Shown here piece by piece: positions 39,564 through 49,516 of a stretch of DNA of 64,000 nt. Source of the stretch: Bacillota bacterium (GTDB taxonomy: Bacteria; Bacillota; Dethiobacteria; DTU022; UBA8154); NCBI GenBank assembly GCA_012728375.1, contig JAAYFF010000046.1, positions 1 through 64,000 on the forward strand, written 5' to 3'. How positions within the stretch are numbered: position 1 is the first letter of the stretch; every line of letters starts with the position of its first letter. The position numbers were made by a program, and so were the translations under genes. The notes beneath the pieces are model-generated. The model did no database searches. It had not been told where the DNA came from and saw only the letters and a list, made by a program, of their open reading frames with translations.

Positions 39564-41516
39564 ATGGCTCTTCTAGAGGTACGCAACATTTTTAAAGCTT
39601 ATGCTGACAACAGTATTCTTGAGGGGGCTTCCCTGCAGGTGAACCCCGGTGAGAAAATAGGGCTGGTAGGTGCGAACGGCAGCGGAAAAACCACGTTGCT
39701 GAAATTAATAATGGGTCTGGAGGAACCCGATCAAGGGGAAGTTTTTATTTCCAAAGGGCTGTCGCTCGGCTACCTGAGCCAAAAACCGGGCTTTATGCCC
39801 CGGGCAAGCCTGCAGGATGTGTTAACAGAAGCTTTAAGCGAGATATATTCAATTAAGGAAGAACTTTCCCGCTTGGAAAAAGAGATGTCCTTCTGCGGGG
39901 CAGACAAAAAGGAAACAGTTCTTGCCTCTCTTATGGAACGATATGCACAGCTTTCCCAGATTTTTGAGGAAAAAGGGGGGTATCAGCTTGAAAACCGCCT
40001 GCGAATGATAGCTCGCGGCCTGGGTTTTCAAGAGAGCGACCTGCAGCGGAGGGTGGAAAATTTTAGCGGAGGAGAAAAAACCAGAACACAGCTTGCGGCG
40101 CTGCTGCTCCGTGAACCGGACCTTCTCCTCCTGGATGAGCCTACAAATAGCCTAGACAGCGAGTCGGTTGAATGGCTGGAAAATTATCTTGGAAGCTGGC
40201 GGGGAGGGCTTCTGGTTGTTTCACATGATCGCTTTTTTCTCGACCGCATTGCCGGCAAAATTGTGGTTTTGGAAAACAAAAAGCTGCGCTCTTACAGGGG
40301 CAATTTTTCCAGCTTTATGGCCCAGCGGGAAGTGGAAAGGGTAACCCTGGAAAAAGCATATAAAAAACAGGAGGCAACAATAAAAAAAGACCTGGAATTT
40401 ATCCGCAACGCCTCTGGCGATGAGAGGGCAAAACGCCAGGCGCGCAGCAGGGAGAAACGACTGGCAAAGCTCGACCTTTTACAAAAGCCGGATGCGGCTA
40501 AGTCCTGGAAAACGCGCTTTGGCTATGCGGGTCGGGGAAACCGGAGCGTCGTTGTTCTGGAAAAGGTTGCAAAATCTTTTGGCCCCTTAACTGTTTTTAC
40601 TGATGTTACATTTAAGATCAACTGGGGGGATCGAGTTGCCATAGTGGGTCCCAACGGGGCCGGGAAGACGACCCTGCTGCGCATCATAACCGGTGGAGAA
40701 ACGTTTGATTCAGGTATTGTCGAGATTGGCCAGGGTATTCGGATTGCCTATTTTGATCAGGAGCATAAATCCTTAAAAAGCGAACTTACTGTTCTGGAAA
40801 ATATTATTGAAGCTTCGGGAATGACGGAGGCTGAGGCGCGCCGCTACCTGGGAAGTTATCTTTTCCAAGGTGATATGGTTTTTAAAAAAGTGCACTCTCT
40901 CAGCGGCGGGGAAAAAAGCCGCCTGGCCCTGGCTAAAATGGCCCTGGGAGAAAGCAATTTTCTTGTTATGGATGAGCCCACCAATCACCTTGACATCTGG
41001 GGGATAGAGGAACTCGAAACCTCACTTTCCGCCTACCCGGGGACACTGCTCATTGTTTCCCACGATCGTTTTTTTATCTCCCGCACTGCTACAAAAATTT
41101 TGGAGGTCAAAGATAAGAGAGTAACGCTTTACAATGGAACATACCTGGAATACAAAGAATTAAAGGAAAAGGAAAGCAAGAACTCCTCCTTTAATCTTTC
41201 GGAGACACCGGCCAAACAGCAGCGCCGCGAAAAAAGGGAGAGGGAAAAGGCCCTGAGGGAGGAAATCCTGGCACTGCGGCGCAAAAAACGTAAACTGCAT
41301 AGTTTAATATCCGGGATAGAAGAAAAAATTGCCCTTGGCGAAAAAAAAATCAGCTGCCTGGAAGAACAGCTGGCCAGGCCGGGAATGTATGACGATTTTA
41401 ATAAGGTGCGTCCCCTTCTGGATGAATTAACGAAAACCAGGGATGAAGTCGGGGAACTATATGAAGAGTGGGAAAAATTGAGCTTATCTTTAGACGAACT
41501 CCCGCAGGAAGAATAA
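39564..41516 (+). CDS. ABC-F family ATP-binding cassette protein
   Basis: Two ABC cassettes, linker, C-terminal coiled coil. Confidence 0.95.
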   Translation: MALLEVRNIFKAYADNSILEGASLQVNPGEKIGLVGANGSGKTTLLKLIMGLEEPDQGEVFISKGLSLGYLSQKPGFMPRASLQDVLTEALSEIYSIKEELSRLEKEMSFCGADKKETVLASLMERYAQLSQIFEEKGGYQLENRLRMIARGLGFQESDLQRRVENFSGGEKTRTQLAALLLREPDLLLLDEPTNSLDSESVEWLENYLGSWRGGLLVVSHDRFFLDRIAGKIVVLENKKLRSYRGNFSSFMAQREVERVTLEKAYKKQEATIKKDLEFIRNASGDERAKRQARSREKRLAKLDLLQKPDAAKSWKTRFGYAGRGNRSVVVLEKVAKSFGPLTVFTDVTFKINWGDRVAIVGPNGAGKTTLLRIITGGETFDSGIVEIGQGIRIAYFDQEHKSLKSELTVLENIIEASGMTEAEARRYLGSYLFQGDMVFKKVHSLSGGEKSRLALAKMALGESNFLVMDEPTNHLDIWGIEELETSLSAYPGTLLIVSHDRFFISRTATKILEVKDKRVTLYNGTYLEYKELKEKESKNSSFNLSETPAKQQRREKREREKALREEILALRRKKRKLHSLISGIEEKIALGEKKISCLEEQLARPGMYDDFNKVRPLLDELTKTRDEVGELYEEWEKLSLSLDELPQEE

Positions 41517-41533
41517 AGGGGGCAAAATAGGAG

Positions 41534-41920
41534 GTGGCAAGGGTGAGCCGCTTGTACAGGTCCCGGAAAAACAGGATAATCGGCGGTGTTGCCGGTGGAC
41601 TGGCGGAGTATTTCCGCGTTGACGTTGCTTTAATCCGTTTGTTGTGGGTGGTGGCGTCCTTTCTGGGCGGCGGGGGTATTCTGGCGTATATTATAGCCTG
41701 GATTGTTATCCCCGAAGAGAATCCCTTTGCCTCATCACCAGAAGAAACCATGGGCAGCATTAAAAGGCAGCGCAGCGCGGGCTTGTTGCTAATCGGCCTT
41801 GGAATTATTTTTTTGGCCAATGAGCTGATCGGTTCTTTCATTTATTACTTCTGGCCTTTGTTAATCATTGCGGCCGGTATTTTTCTTATTTGGCGCAGCG
41901 CAAAGGGGGCTGGAGAATGA
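41534..41920 (+). CDS. PspC-domain protein with second membrane region (LiaI/DUF5668-like)
   Basis: LYRSRKNRIIGGVAGGLAEYFRVDVALIRLLWV. Confidence 0.92.
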   Translation: MARVSRLYRSRKNRIIGGVAGGLAEYFRVDVALIRLLWVVASFLGGGGILAYIIAWIVIPEENPFASSPEETMGSIKRQRSAGLLLIGLGIIFLANELIGSFIYYFWPLLIIAAGIFLIWRSAKGAGE

Positions 41921-42258
41921 GAATAGGTTCATTTGTCGCGGGTCTTCTGCTGATCATTGCAGGACTGGTTATTTTTTTGCACAATATAGGTTATGGTTCG
42001 TGGATTTTTTTCACCCAATTATACAAATTTTGGCCGGTAATACTAATCCTGATTGGGATTAGTCTCTTTTGGGGAGGGGTAATTCCCCGACTGCTCGGCA
42101 TATTGCTTATTCTTGCCCTTTCCGGCGGTATCATCGCTTTAACTCTCCTCCATTCCTCTTCCGGTTATGAGCTCTCCCGCGGTCAAAGAGAAACAACGTT
42201 GGTTGTCGATCGTTTAAGCTACTGGGGCGTGACTTCCGGTGAAGAGGGAAAATTTTAG
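41917..42258 (+). CDS. LiaI/LiaF-TM (DUF5668)-like membrane protein, possibly truncated
   Basis: ATGA overlap with upstream gene; TM repeats; ends soon after TM region. Confidence 0.65.
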   Translation: MRIGSFVAGLLLIIAGLVIFLHNIGYGSWIFFTQLYKFWPVILILIGISLFWGGVIPRLLGILLILALSGGIIALTLLHSSSGYELSRGQRETTLVVDRLSYWGVTSGEEGKF

Positions 42259-42359
42259 TGGATCCGGAAGGGGACAGATATTAGAAGGGCTGTTTGGCGA
42301 AGCTGCAGGAGCTGTGGCTTTTTGTGAACAGAAACTGTTAAATTAGAGCAACGATTCGC

Positions 42360-42415
42360 ACCCCGGCCCTTTTTCTTACCTGCAAGGTGAATAGGATGAG
42401 GCCGGGGTTTTATTT
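42360..42415 (+). terminator. Hairpin ACCCCGGCC...GGCCGGGGTTTTATTTTT
   Basis: 9-bp inverted repeat plus T-run. Confidence 0.85.
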
Positions 42416-42911
42416 TTATGTGATCAAATTTTTATGATATATTTTAGGAGGTTGCTGCTTATAATTTAAAAAGAATGAAAATTAAGCGGTTTTTGATGTT
42501 TTTGATAACTTAAACATCTTTATTTATTATTTATTTACCTTTTAGTTGAAGATAAATAGTTTTCCCAAAACGAAAAATTGTGTTAAAATATAGACTATAA
42601 AATAAAACGACAAGGATAGCGAAGATTTAAAATTAAGGTTAAAAAACAAATAGGCGTGCAATTCAGTCATTAGTGACTGTTTTTAACTAAACCAGGTGTC
42701 AGAATTGACCATTTTTAGAAGGGGGTGAGCTTGCTTTTTCGACATAATTCTTTGAAAAAATGAGACAAATAAGAAGCTTCCCGCAAATGGCATCATTTTT
42801 GCAGTAACAATACTTAAGGTGACTTGGATATGTAGCCAGGGGGGTGGTAGCAAAATTTTCAGCAATAAAATTTTTTAAAAAAGTAGAAGAATCTAAGAAA
42901 GTAATCTTGTT

Positions 42912-43415
42912 ATGGAGGTGCACAAAATCGTGATAGTCAAAAGAGCTGCCCATAAAGTAAGCTATTTTCTTGACTACTTAGCCCGGTGGGTTTTAACGGC
43001 TCTCATGTTGCTTGTCGTAGGAAATGTAATTATGCGTTGTTTACTGAAATCCCCCATCCAAGGGACTGTCGAATTTGTAGAATTTCTCAATGCAGTTGTC
43101 ATTGGTCTGGCGCTGGCCTATTGTGCAACCCTGGGAGGACATATCTTCGTTACTTTTTTTACGGAGAGATTAAACAAAACATTACAGCTCGTTATAGATA
43201 TTGTCATTGATTTACTGGTACTGGCATTTCTAGGGCTAACTGTGTCAAGGTTATATATTTACGGCCAAAGCATGTACCAGCTGGGTCAGGTTTCCTTAAC
43301 AACCCAAACGCCCTACTATCCGTTTGTTTATACAATCGTTGTGGGTGTCCTGGCTTATTGTCTAGTCGTTGTAGGGGATATAATTGAGAATATAGCAAAG
43401 GCGGTGAAGAAATGA
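42912..43415 (+). CDS. TRAP transporter small permease (DctQ)
   Basis: 4-TM DctQ-like; ATGA overlap with DctM. Confidence 0.9.
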   Translation: MEVHKIVIVKRAAHKVSYFLDYLARWVLTALMLLVVGNVIMRCLLKSPIQGTVEFVEFLNAVVIGLALAYCATLGGHIFVTFFTERLNKTLQLVIDIVIDLLVLAFLGLTVSRLYIYGQSMYQLGQVSLTTQTPYYPFVYTIVVGVLAYCLVVVGDIIENIAKAVKK

Positions 43416-44723
43416 GCCCAATAGTAGCTGGTTTTATTGGTATTGTTGCCTTTTTAATCCTTTTGGTGCTCAGGATGCCAATTGCCGTAGCAATGGGGCT
43501 AGTGGGTGTTATTGGTTTTGCTTATATCAATTCTCCCGTAGCAGCATTAAGGATGCTGTCATCCGATATTTATACATCTTTTGCTTCCTATTCCCTCAGC
43601 GTAATTCCCATGTTTGTTTTGATGGGGTTTCTGGCCTATTATGCGGGAATCGGTTCAAGGCTTTATACTTTTGCCTATAAAGCTTTTGGCCATCTTTCCG
43701 GTGGGCTTGCCATGGCAAGCGAAGTAGCCTGTGCTATTTTTGGCTCTGTTTGCGGTTCCAGTACAGCCACCGCGGCAACCATCGGTTCAATAGCTATTCC
43801 TGAGATGAAAAAATACGGTTACAATGATACCCTTTCCACAGCAAGCGTGGCTGCAGGAGGCGCAATTGGAATTTTAATTCCTCCCAGCACTATTTTCGTT
43901 ATTTACGGCGTGGCAACGGAGCAGTCCATCGCTAGGCTCTTTTTGGCAGGCGTCATGCCCGGGATTCTTCTGACGCTGCTCTATGGCGACAATCTGGTTC
44001 ATGACCCGGCGCAACCCGTCCCTCGGACCTCCGGGACCAGGCCCGCGGCCACCCGTAAAAGAGGTTCTGGCATCCCTTAAAGGCGGTTTAATTGAAGTAA
44101 TAATAATTTTTGTTATCTCCATCGGAGGCTTGTTTGCCGGAATATTTACACCTACTGAGGCCGGCGGCGTCGGCGCAGCGGGCGTTCTGCTCGTCACCGC
44201 TTTGTCCAAGTCGATGAACTGGAAAAGATTTAATAACGCTCTGTCCGACACAACCCGGACATCGGCCATGATTTTATTCCTCGTTGCCGGGGCCATGATT
44301 TTCAGCCGCTTTATGGCCGTCAGCCGCATACCCTTTGAGCTGGCCAGCTGGGTGGGAAGTCTTCCGCTGCCTCCTTTCCTTATTCTTATTGTTATTTTGA
44401 TCCTGTATATCTTTTTTGGAATGTTTATTGAAATGATCCCTCTTATTTTGCTGACCGTTCCCATCTTTTATCCTGTTGTGGTGGAGGTGCTCGGTTATGA
44501 TCCCATCTGGTTCGGCGTGATTATCGTTCTGGTTGTAGCAATGGGCGTTATTACGCCTCCTGTGGGCATTAACGTGTATGTTATTAAAGGAGTGGCCAAA
44601 GAAGTTCCGCTGGAGGTTATCTTCAGGGGGATCTGGCCGTTCTTATTTGCAAGTATAATATGTTCCTTGCTTTTAATGATTTTCCCCCAAATCGCTACAT
44701 TTTTGCCGAATATGCTGATGTAG
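43412..44723 (+). pseudogene. TRAP transporter large permease (DctM), interrupted by a frameshift near 43980-43983 (N-part 43412-44080; C-part 43983-44723)
   Basis: Continuous DctM homology switches from GVMPGILLTLLY (frame 1) to MATIWFMTRRNPSLGPP (frame +1). Confidence 0.85.
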
Positions 44724-44772
44724 CAGATTAATTGTGATTAATTTTTAAAAATTTTTGAAAGGAGTTTTGCTC

Positions 44773-46110
44773 GTGCAGGTTAAAGGAATCGACCGGTACT
44801 GGAATCCTGTGCTGGAAACTTTGCCTCGTGAAAAATTGCAGGCTTTGCAGTTTAAAAAATTCAAAAGGGTTGTAGAGTGGGGATACCAAAACTCCAAGCT
44901 GTACCGCCGCCTTTATGATGAAGCCGGCTTTCATCCTCAAGATTTAAAGACCTTTAAAGATATCAGCAAGGTCCCCACACTGCAAAAAGAGGATTACCGT
45001 TTGGCACAGGCAAAGGAGCCTTATCCTTATGGAGACAGCCTCTGCGTCCCTCTGCAAAGGGTAACGGAGTACCATCAAACCAGCGGGACTACCGGGCAGC
45101 CCGTCTACCAGCCCGATACCTGGCAGGACTGGGAATGGTGGAGCGAATGCTGGTCTTACATTCTCTGGGCTCAGGGCTTTCGAAATACTGATCGAGTCTT
45201 TATTCCCTTCGGCTATAATGTTTTTGTCGCTTATTGGGCCGGACACTATGCTTGCGAAAAAGTGGGTTGTGAGGTGGTTCCGGGGGGAATTTTAAATACG
45301 GAGGAAAGAGTTCTGAAGATGAAAGAGCTCAGGGCCACTGCCCTGATGGCTACCCCGACGTACGTTTTGAGCATGGCGGAAACCTGCCGCAACAAGCTGA
45401 AATTGGATCCGGGGAAAGACCTCAATATCCAAAGGATTCTCTGTGCCGGGGAGCCCGGAGCCAGCGTCCCGGCGACGAAAAAACGTATGGAAGAAGCCTG
45501 GAATGCCAAAGTCTTTGATCATGTGGGAGCAACGGAAATAGGGGGTTGGTCCTTTGAATGTTCCGCGCAAAAGGGACTGCATGCAAATGAAGCATTTTTC
45601 CTTGTGGAACTGGTGGATATCGATACCGGTGAGCCCATTGAGGAGCCGGGGAAAATAGGCAAAATCGTTATTACTGCTTTTGATCGCGAGGCGCAGCCAT
45701 GTATCCGGTTTGATTCCAAGGATGTGAGTATGTGGGGTGAACCATGCGAGTGCGGACGGACTTTCCGGCTGCTTAGCGGCGGAATACACGGCCGCGTGGA
45801 TCATATCACCAAGGTAAAGGGAGTTCTGTTCAGCCCGGTAGCAGTGGAAGAAGTCGTTCGCAGCATGCCTCAGCTGGGAGATGAATATGAGCTTATCGTT
45901 TCCAAGAAGGGGGATACCGACTCGTTAACTCTAAAGGTGGAGTTATCACCGGATAACCGCGATACGCAGGAAAATGTCCTGCAGGAATTGAGCAGGCAGC
46001 TCCGGCTAAAAACGAACCTTGCTTATAACATAGAATTTCATCCCTTTGGCAGCCTGCCCCGCTACGAAATTAAAGCCAAGCGTTTTAAGGATCTCAGGCA
46101 GGGGCATTAA
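44773..46110 (+). CDS. Phenylacetate--CoA ligase-family AMP-forming ligase (PaaK-like)
   Basis: YHQTSGTTGQPVYQP, GATEIGGWSFEC, GRVDHITKVKGVLFSP. Confidence 0.9.
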   Translation: MQVKGIDRYWNPVLETLPREKLQALQFKKFKRVVEWGYQNSKLYRRLYDEAGFHPQDLKTFKDISKVPTLQKEDYRLAQAKEPYPYGDSLCVPLQRVTEYHQTSGTTGQPVYQPDTWQDWEWWSECWSYILWAQGFRNTDRVFIPFGYNVFVAYWAGHYACEKVGCEVVPGGILNTEERVLKMKELRATALMATPTYVLSMAETCRNKLKLDPGKDLNIQRILCAGEPGASVPATKKRMEEAWNAKVFDHVGATEIGGWSFECSAQKGLHANEAFFLVELVDIDTGEPIEEPGKIGKIVITAFDREAQPCIRFDSKDVSMWGEPCECGRTFRLLSGGIHGRVDHITKVKGVLFSPVAVEEVVRSMPQLGDEYELIVSKKGDTDSLTLKVELSPDNRDTQENVLQELSRQLRLKTNLAYNIEFHPFGSLPRYEIKAKRFKDLRQGH

Positions 46111-46248
46111 AGTTGTAACTGCCCCGAGGATTAAAAGGAAGGCTGTGGCACAAGGAAAGAAAGCAAACCTTTCTTGCCCTGCCGCTCCCCAGGAGCAGGT
46201 TTGATAATGCGGCGAAATGGAAATTCATCAACGAGGAGGTGTCCGGAA

Positions 46249-46434
46249 GTGGTAACAGCGGAAGTTGATTTAAAGGAAATGGATAAGATTATTAAGGATG
46301 TAAAAGCAAAAATTTTGAGGCTGGTAGAAATTTCAAAGGGAATGCAATGCGTTGACAGAAACTGCGATCGCATCCTGGCCAGTTTAAAAATGCTGGAATT
46401 AAACATATCTGATGTTGTGGAATTTCTTGATTAA
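46249..46434 (+). CDS. Small coiled-coil hypothetical protein
   Basis: GTG at 46249 with GAGGAGGTG SD. Confidence 0.55.
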   Translation: MVTAEVDLKEMDKIIKDVKAKILRLVEISKGMQCVDRNCDRILASLKMLELNISDVVEFLD

Positions 46435-46483
46435 AAAAGACTTTTTACAGAGCGCAGAGGTATAAAAACTTTAAATTGAGGCT

Positions 46484-46524
46484 AATAAGCCGCCTTTTTA
46501 CCAAGCTGAAAAAGGCGGCTTATT
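46484..46524. terminator. Bidirectional terminator, 16-bp perfect stem AATAAGCCGCCTTTTT...AAAAAGGCGGCTTATT
   Basis: Inverted repeat between convergent genes. Confidence 0.92.
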
Positions 46525-46563
46525 ATTTCCCGGCCTCTACATTGCCGGCAGTAAAAAGGACGC

Positions 46564-47391
46564 TTAAAGCATACAATTTATACCCTGCAATCCCTCAAGT
46601 GCCCTGCAGGGGATTGAGATATGGGGCGGGGAAATATGGTAATCGCGCGGGTTGATGCGTATGACAACGGCACCTTTTTTTCTTCCCAGGGTTTCGCCCA
46701 TATTGCGTATCGTGGAGATAGCGGTACCGGCACCCAGTTCAATGATTGCCAGCGGGGAAGGGGCCTGCTTTAAAAAAGCGCGGAAATTAGCTTCTTGTTG
46801 GTCTGAACGGCGGCTAATCCAGGAAAAGTCGCCGAACATGAGCACATTTGGCCTGGAAACGTCTCCGCAACGGGGACACCTAAGGATCTTCCGGGCGCGC
46901 ATGGTGTGAAGATCTACGGGAATAATTTCGGTATTTTCCCAGATGTCATCGCTGCAGGGACTGAGGCATTGCAGGAAATGGATGGAACCGTGAATTTCAT
47001 AAATTTTATCTTCAGGAAAACCTGCCTTCTGGAATTGTCCGTCTACATTGGATGTTACGACAAAATATTCCATTTTAAAGCGTTGTATCCATTCCTGGAG
47101 CAGAAAAAATCCTTGGTGGGGTCTGGTGTGGCGATAGAGGTCGATGCGGTGTGCATAAAACCCCCAGCCGAAAGGAGGATCATTTCTAAAGTGAACAGGG
47201 TTGGCCGCATCATAGTAGTTGATCCCCAGTGGTTCGTACATCGGGTATGATTTCCAAAAACCTTTTTCTCCCCTGTAGTCGGGAAGCCCTGAATCCACGC
47301 CCATCCCGGCGCCGGCAGTTATTATTAAAGTACGCGCCTTTTTTATTATCCTTGCAGCCTCTAGAAAACGGTCCTTCAAGATTTCTTTCAT
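46564..47391 (-). CDS. SIR2-family NAD-dependent deacetylase-like protein
   Basis: TAGAGMGVDSGLPDYRG, TSNVDGQFQKAGF, IHGSIHFLQC, CPRCG. Confidence 0.92.
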   Translation of the reverse strand: MKEILKDRFLEAARIIKKARTLIITAGAGMGVDSGLPDYRGEKGFWKSYPMYEPLGINYYDAANPVHFRNDPPFGWGFYAHRIDLYRHTRPHQGFFLLQEWIQRFKMEYFVVTSNVDGQFQKAGFPEDKIYEIHGSIHFLQCLSPCSDDIWENTEIIPVDLHTMRARKILRCPRCGDVSRPNVLMFGDFSWISRRSDQQEANFRAFLKQAPSPLAIIELGAGTAISTIRNMGETLGRKKGAVVIRINPRDYHISPPHISIPCRALEGLQGINCML

Positions 47392-47637
47392 AATTAAATT
47401 TTTCTCCGTTAGAATTTTTTTAAATTATTCGTTGTCAAAGAGAATAATCCTGCTTAATGGATGCGCAACCCCTAGTAGATATTCCGGCAGCACATGTATT
47501 TTTGTCAGTTTGTTGGATCAACTTTTCATACAGTTTGCATTAGGAAGAAAAATAACATTTATGTTAATCTTTGCAGGATTTTATTTCTTATTGTCGAATA
47601 ATAGTATTACTCACAATAAGGGGGGGTGTAGAAAAGT

Positions 47638-47877
47638 ATGAATACAGTTGCCCTCGGAAAGCGAATAAAAGCTCTCAGAAGGTTAAAGCGCATGACCCAG
47701 CAGCAGCTGGCGGAAAAGCTGGATCTTTCTCCCAGCCTTCTCAGCAATATTGAACGGGGAATCAAAGAGGCCCAGCCTGAACTGTTGGAAAAGATGGCTG
47801 CCACATTGAATGTTCCTCGTGAAGAGTTTTTTTTACTTTCTATGCCGATAACTTTGAGCAGAAAACAAGTACTCTAA
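47638..47877 (+). CDS. XRE-family HTH regulator (79 aa)
   Basis: LGKRIKALRRLKRMTQQQLAEKLDLSPSLLSNIERG. Confidence 0.93.
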   Translation: MNTVALGKRIKALRRLKRMTQQQLAEKLDLSPSLLSNIERGIKEAQPELLEKMAATLNVPREEFFLLSMPITLSRKQVL

Positions 47878-47901
47878 GAGCAAAAAATTATGCTTTAATA
47901 T

Positions 47902-47940
47902 AAGCCGGGCGTAATATGTATTGTATCAAGCCCGGCTTTT
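47902..47940 (+). terminator. Hairpin AAGCCGGGC...GCCCGGCTT
   Basis: 9-bp inverted repeat plus T-run. Confidence 0.85.
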
Positions 47941-48031
47941 CGTATTTTTATGCGGGTTGAAATGCCCTTTTTTTTTTGATATAATAGCGCTGTTCACAAA
48001 AATGTGCACAAGCTTTTAAGGGGTTGTCCAC

Positions 48032-48568
48032 TTGTTTGAAGAGCAGTTTCGAATTGGCGAAAAGATTATTAGTATGCGCAGGATTGAGGAAGTGGTGCAG
48101 TCTGCCCTGAAGTTGCGTTCCGAGGGCCTTTCCCAACAGGAGGTGGCCAATGCCCTTCGCCTGGATCGGTCTTTTATTTCACGCTTGGAGAGTATAGGTG
48201 AAGTGCGCAAAGGGAAAAAGGTTGCCATTATCGGTTTCCCTTTGCAAAACAAGGAGGAGATTATAAAGCTTGCCCAAAAAGAAGGGGTGGATTTTGTTTG
48301 GGTAATGAATGAAAAAGAGCGGCTGGATTATGTCAGAAACCAGACGGCCATGGATTTTTTTAATCAAGTTATTGAAGTGATTACAACACTTAAAGCATAC
48401 GATACGGTTATTCTGGCCGGCTCACGGAAATGGCAAAAAATAGCCGAAGCCCTGCTGGACAGCCAGGTTATTTTCCTGGAGCTTGGGAGCTCGCCGATAA
48501 CGGAAGACTGTTTTTTAAGCCCGGATTTATTAAAAACGGTTCTGGAACAGGTATTGCTTAGAACATAA
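48032..48568 (+). CDS. HTH-domain transcriptional regulator
   Basis: EGLSQQEVANALRLDRSFISRLESIGEV; TTG start. Confidence 0.78.
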   Translation: MFEEQFRIGEKIISMRRIEEVVQSALKLRSEGLSQQEVANALRLDRSFISRLESIGEVRKGKKVAIIGFPLQNKEEIIKLAQKEGVDFVWVMNEKERLDYVRNQTAMDFFNQVIEVITTLKAYDTVILAGSRKWQKIAEALLDSQVIFLELGSSPITEDCFLSPDLLKTVLEQVLLRT

Positions 48569-48569
48569 G

Positions 48570-49490
48570 TTGTTGCAAGAAGGATGTGAGCAAGTGAAAA
48601 AGGTTGTCAGCATCAGTCTGGGTTCGTCAAAGCGAGATCATTCAGCGGAAATTAATCTTATGGGGCAGGATTTTCTCATTAGTCGAATCGGTACTGACGG
48701 GGATATGGATAAAATGATTCAATTCATCCGGGAGAATGACGGCAAGGTAGATGCTTTCGGATTGGGGGGAATGGACCTTTATATCCAGGCAGTGGATCGG
48801 CGTTATTCGCTTCGGGATGCAGAGAAAGTTGCGGCAGCAGCAAAGATAACCCCTATTGTAGACGGGTCAGGCTTAAAGAATACCCTGGAGCGCCGTGTAG
48901 TTGAGTACCTGCTCCAGGAAACAGATATCCTTGCGGAGAAGAAAAAAGCCCTCATTGTCAGCGCTATGGATCGTTGCGGCCTGGCCCAAAGCCTTGAAGA
49001 AGCGGGCTGTGAGATGGTTTTTGGAGATGTAGCTTTTATCCTGAATATTCCCGTGCGCATTAAATCCCTGAAGACCCTTGCTTTTCTCGCTCGTTTGCTT
49101 GTTCCCATCATTAGGCTTCTTCCTTTTTCGATGATTTATCCAACGGGGAAAAAACAGGAAAAAAGCAAGCCCCGATTTCCCCGTTTTTTTCAGGAGGCTG
49201 ATCTTATTGCCGGGGATTTTCATTACATACGCCGCTATATGCCTTCGGAATTGCCCGGAAAAATTATCATCACCAATACTGTTACCAATGAAGATCTCTC
49301 TTTGCTCCGGGAAAAAGGGGTAAAAACCGTGATTACGACCACCCCGGAAATTGAAGGGCGCTCTTTTGGAACGAACGTCATGGAGGCGTTGCTGGTGGCC
49401 TATACGGGGAGTAAAAAGGAGCTCAAAGATGATGAATATTTGCTTCTTCTTAAAGAACTGGACTTTAAGCCGCGAATTGTTCAATTGTAG
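48570..49490 (+). CDS. 'Quinate 5-dehydrogenase'-like uncharacterised conserved protein
   Basis: Conserved protein recalled under this annotation in Firmicutes; likely start GTG ~48594 (VKKVVSISLGSSKRD). Confidence 0.65.
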   Translation: MLQEGCEQVKKVVSISLGSSKRDHSAEINLMGQDFLISRIGTDGDMDKMIQFIRENDGKVDAFGLGGMDLYIQAVDRRYSLRDAEKVAAAAKITPIVDGSGLKNTLERRVVEYLLQETDILAEKKKALIVSAMDRCGLAQSLEEAGCEMVFGDVAFILNIPVRIKSLKTLAFLARLLVPIIRLLPFSMIYPTGKKQEKSKPRFPRFFQEADLIAGDFHYIRRYMPSELPGKIIITNTVTNEDLSLLREKGVKTVITTTPEIEGRSFGTNVMEALLVAYTGSKKELKDDEYLLLLKELDFKPRIVQL

Positions 49491-49516
49491 CTTTCAACTT
49501 TATTGCTGAAAGGAGG

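Noticed and set aside
46564-47391. SIR2 as an anti-phage defence gene
   Set aside because: Stand-alone deacetylase-like sirtuin with Zn-cysteines and no defence partner genes nearby.
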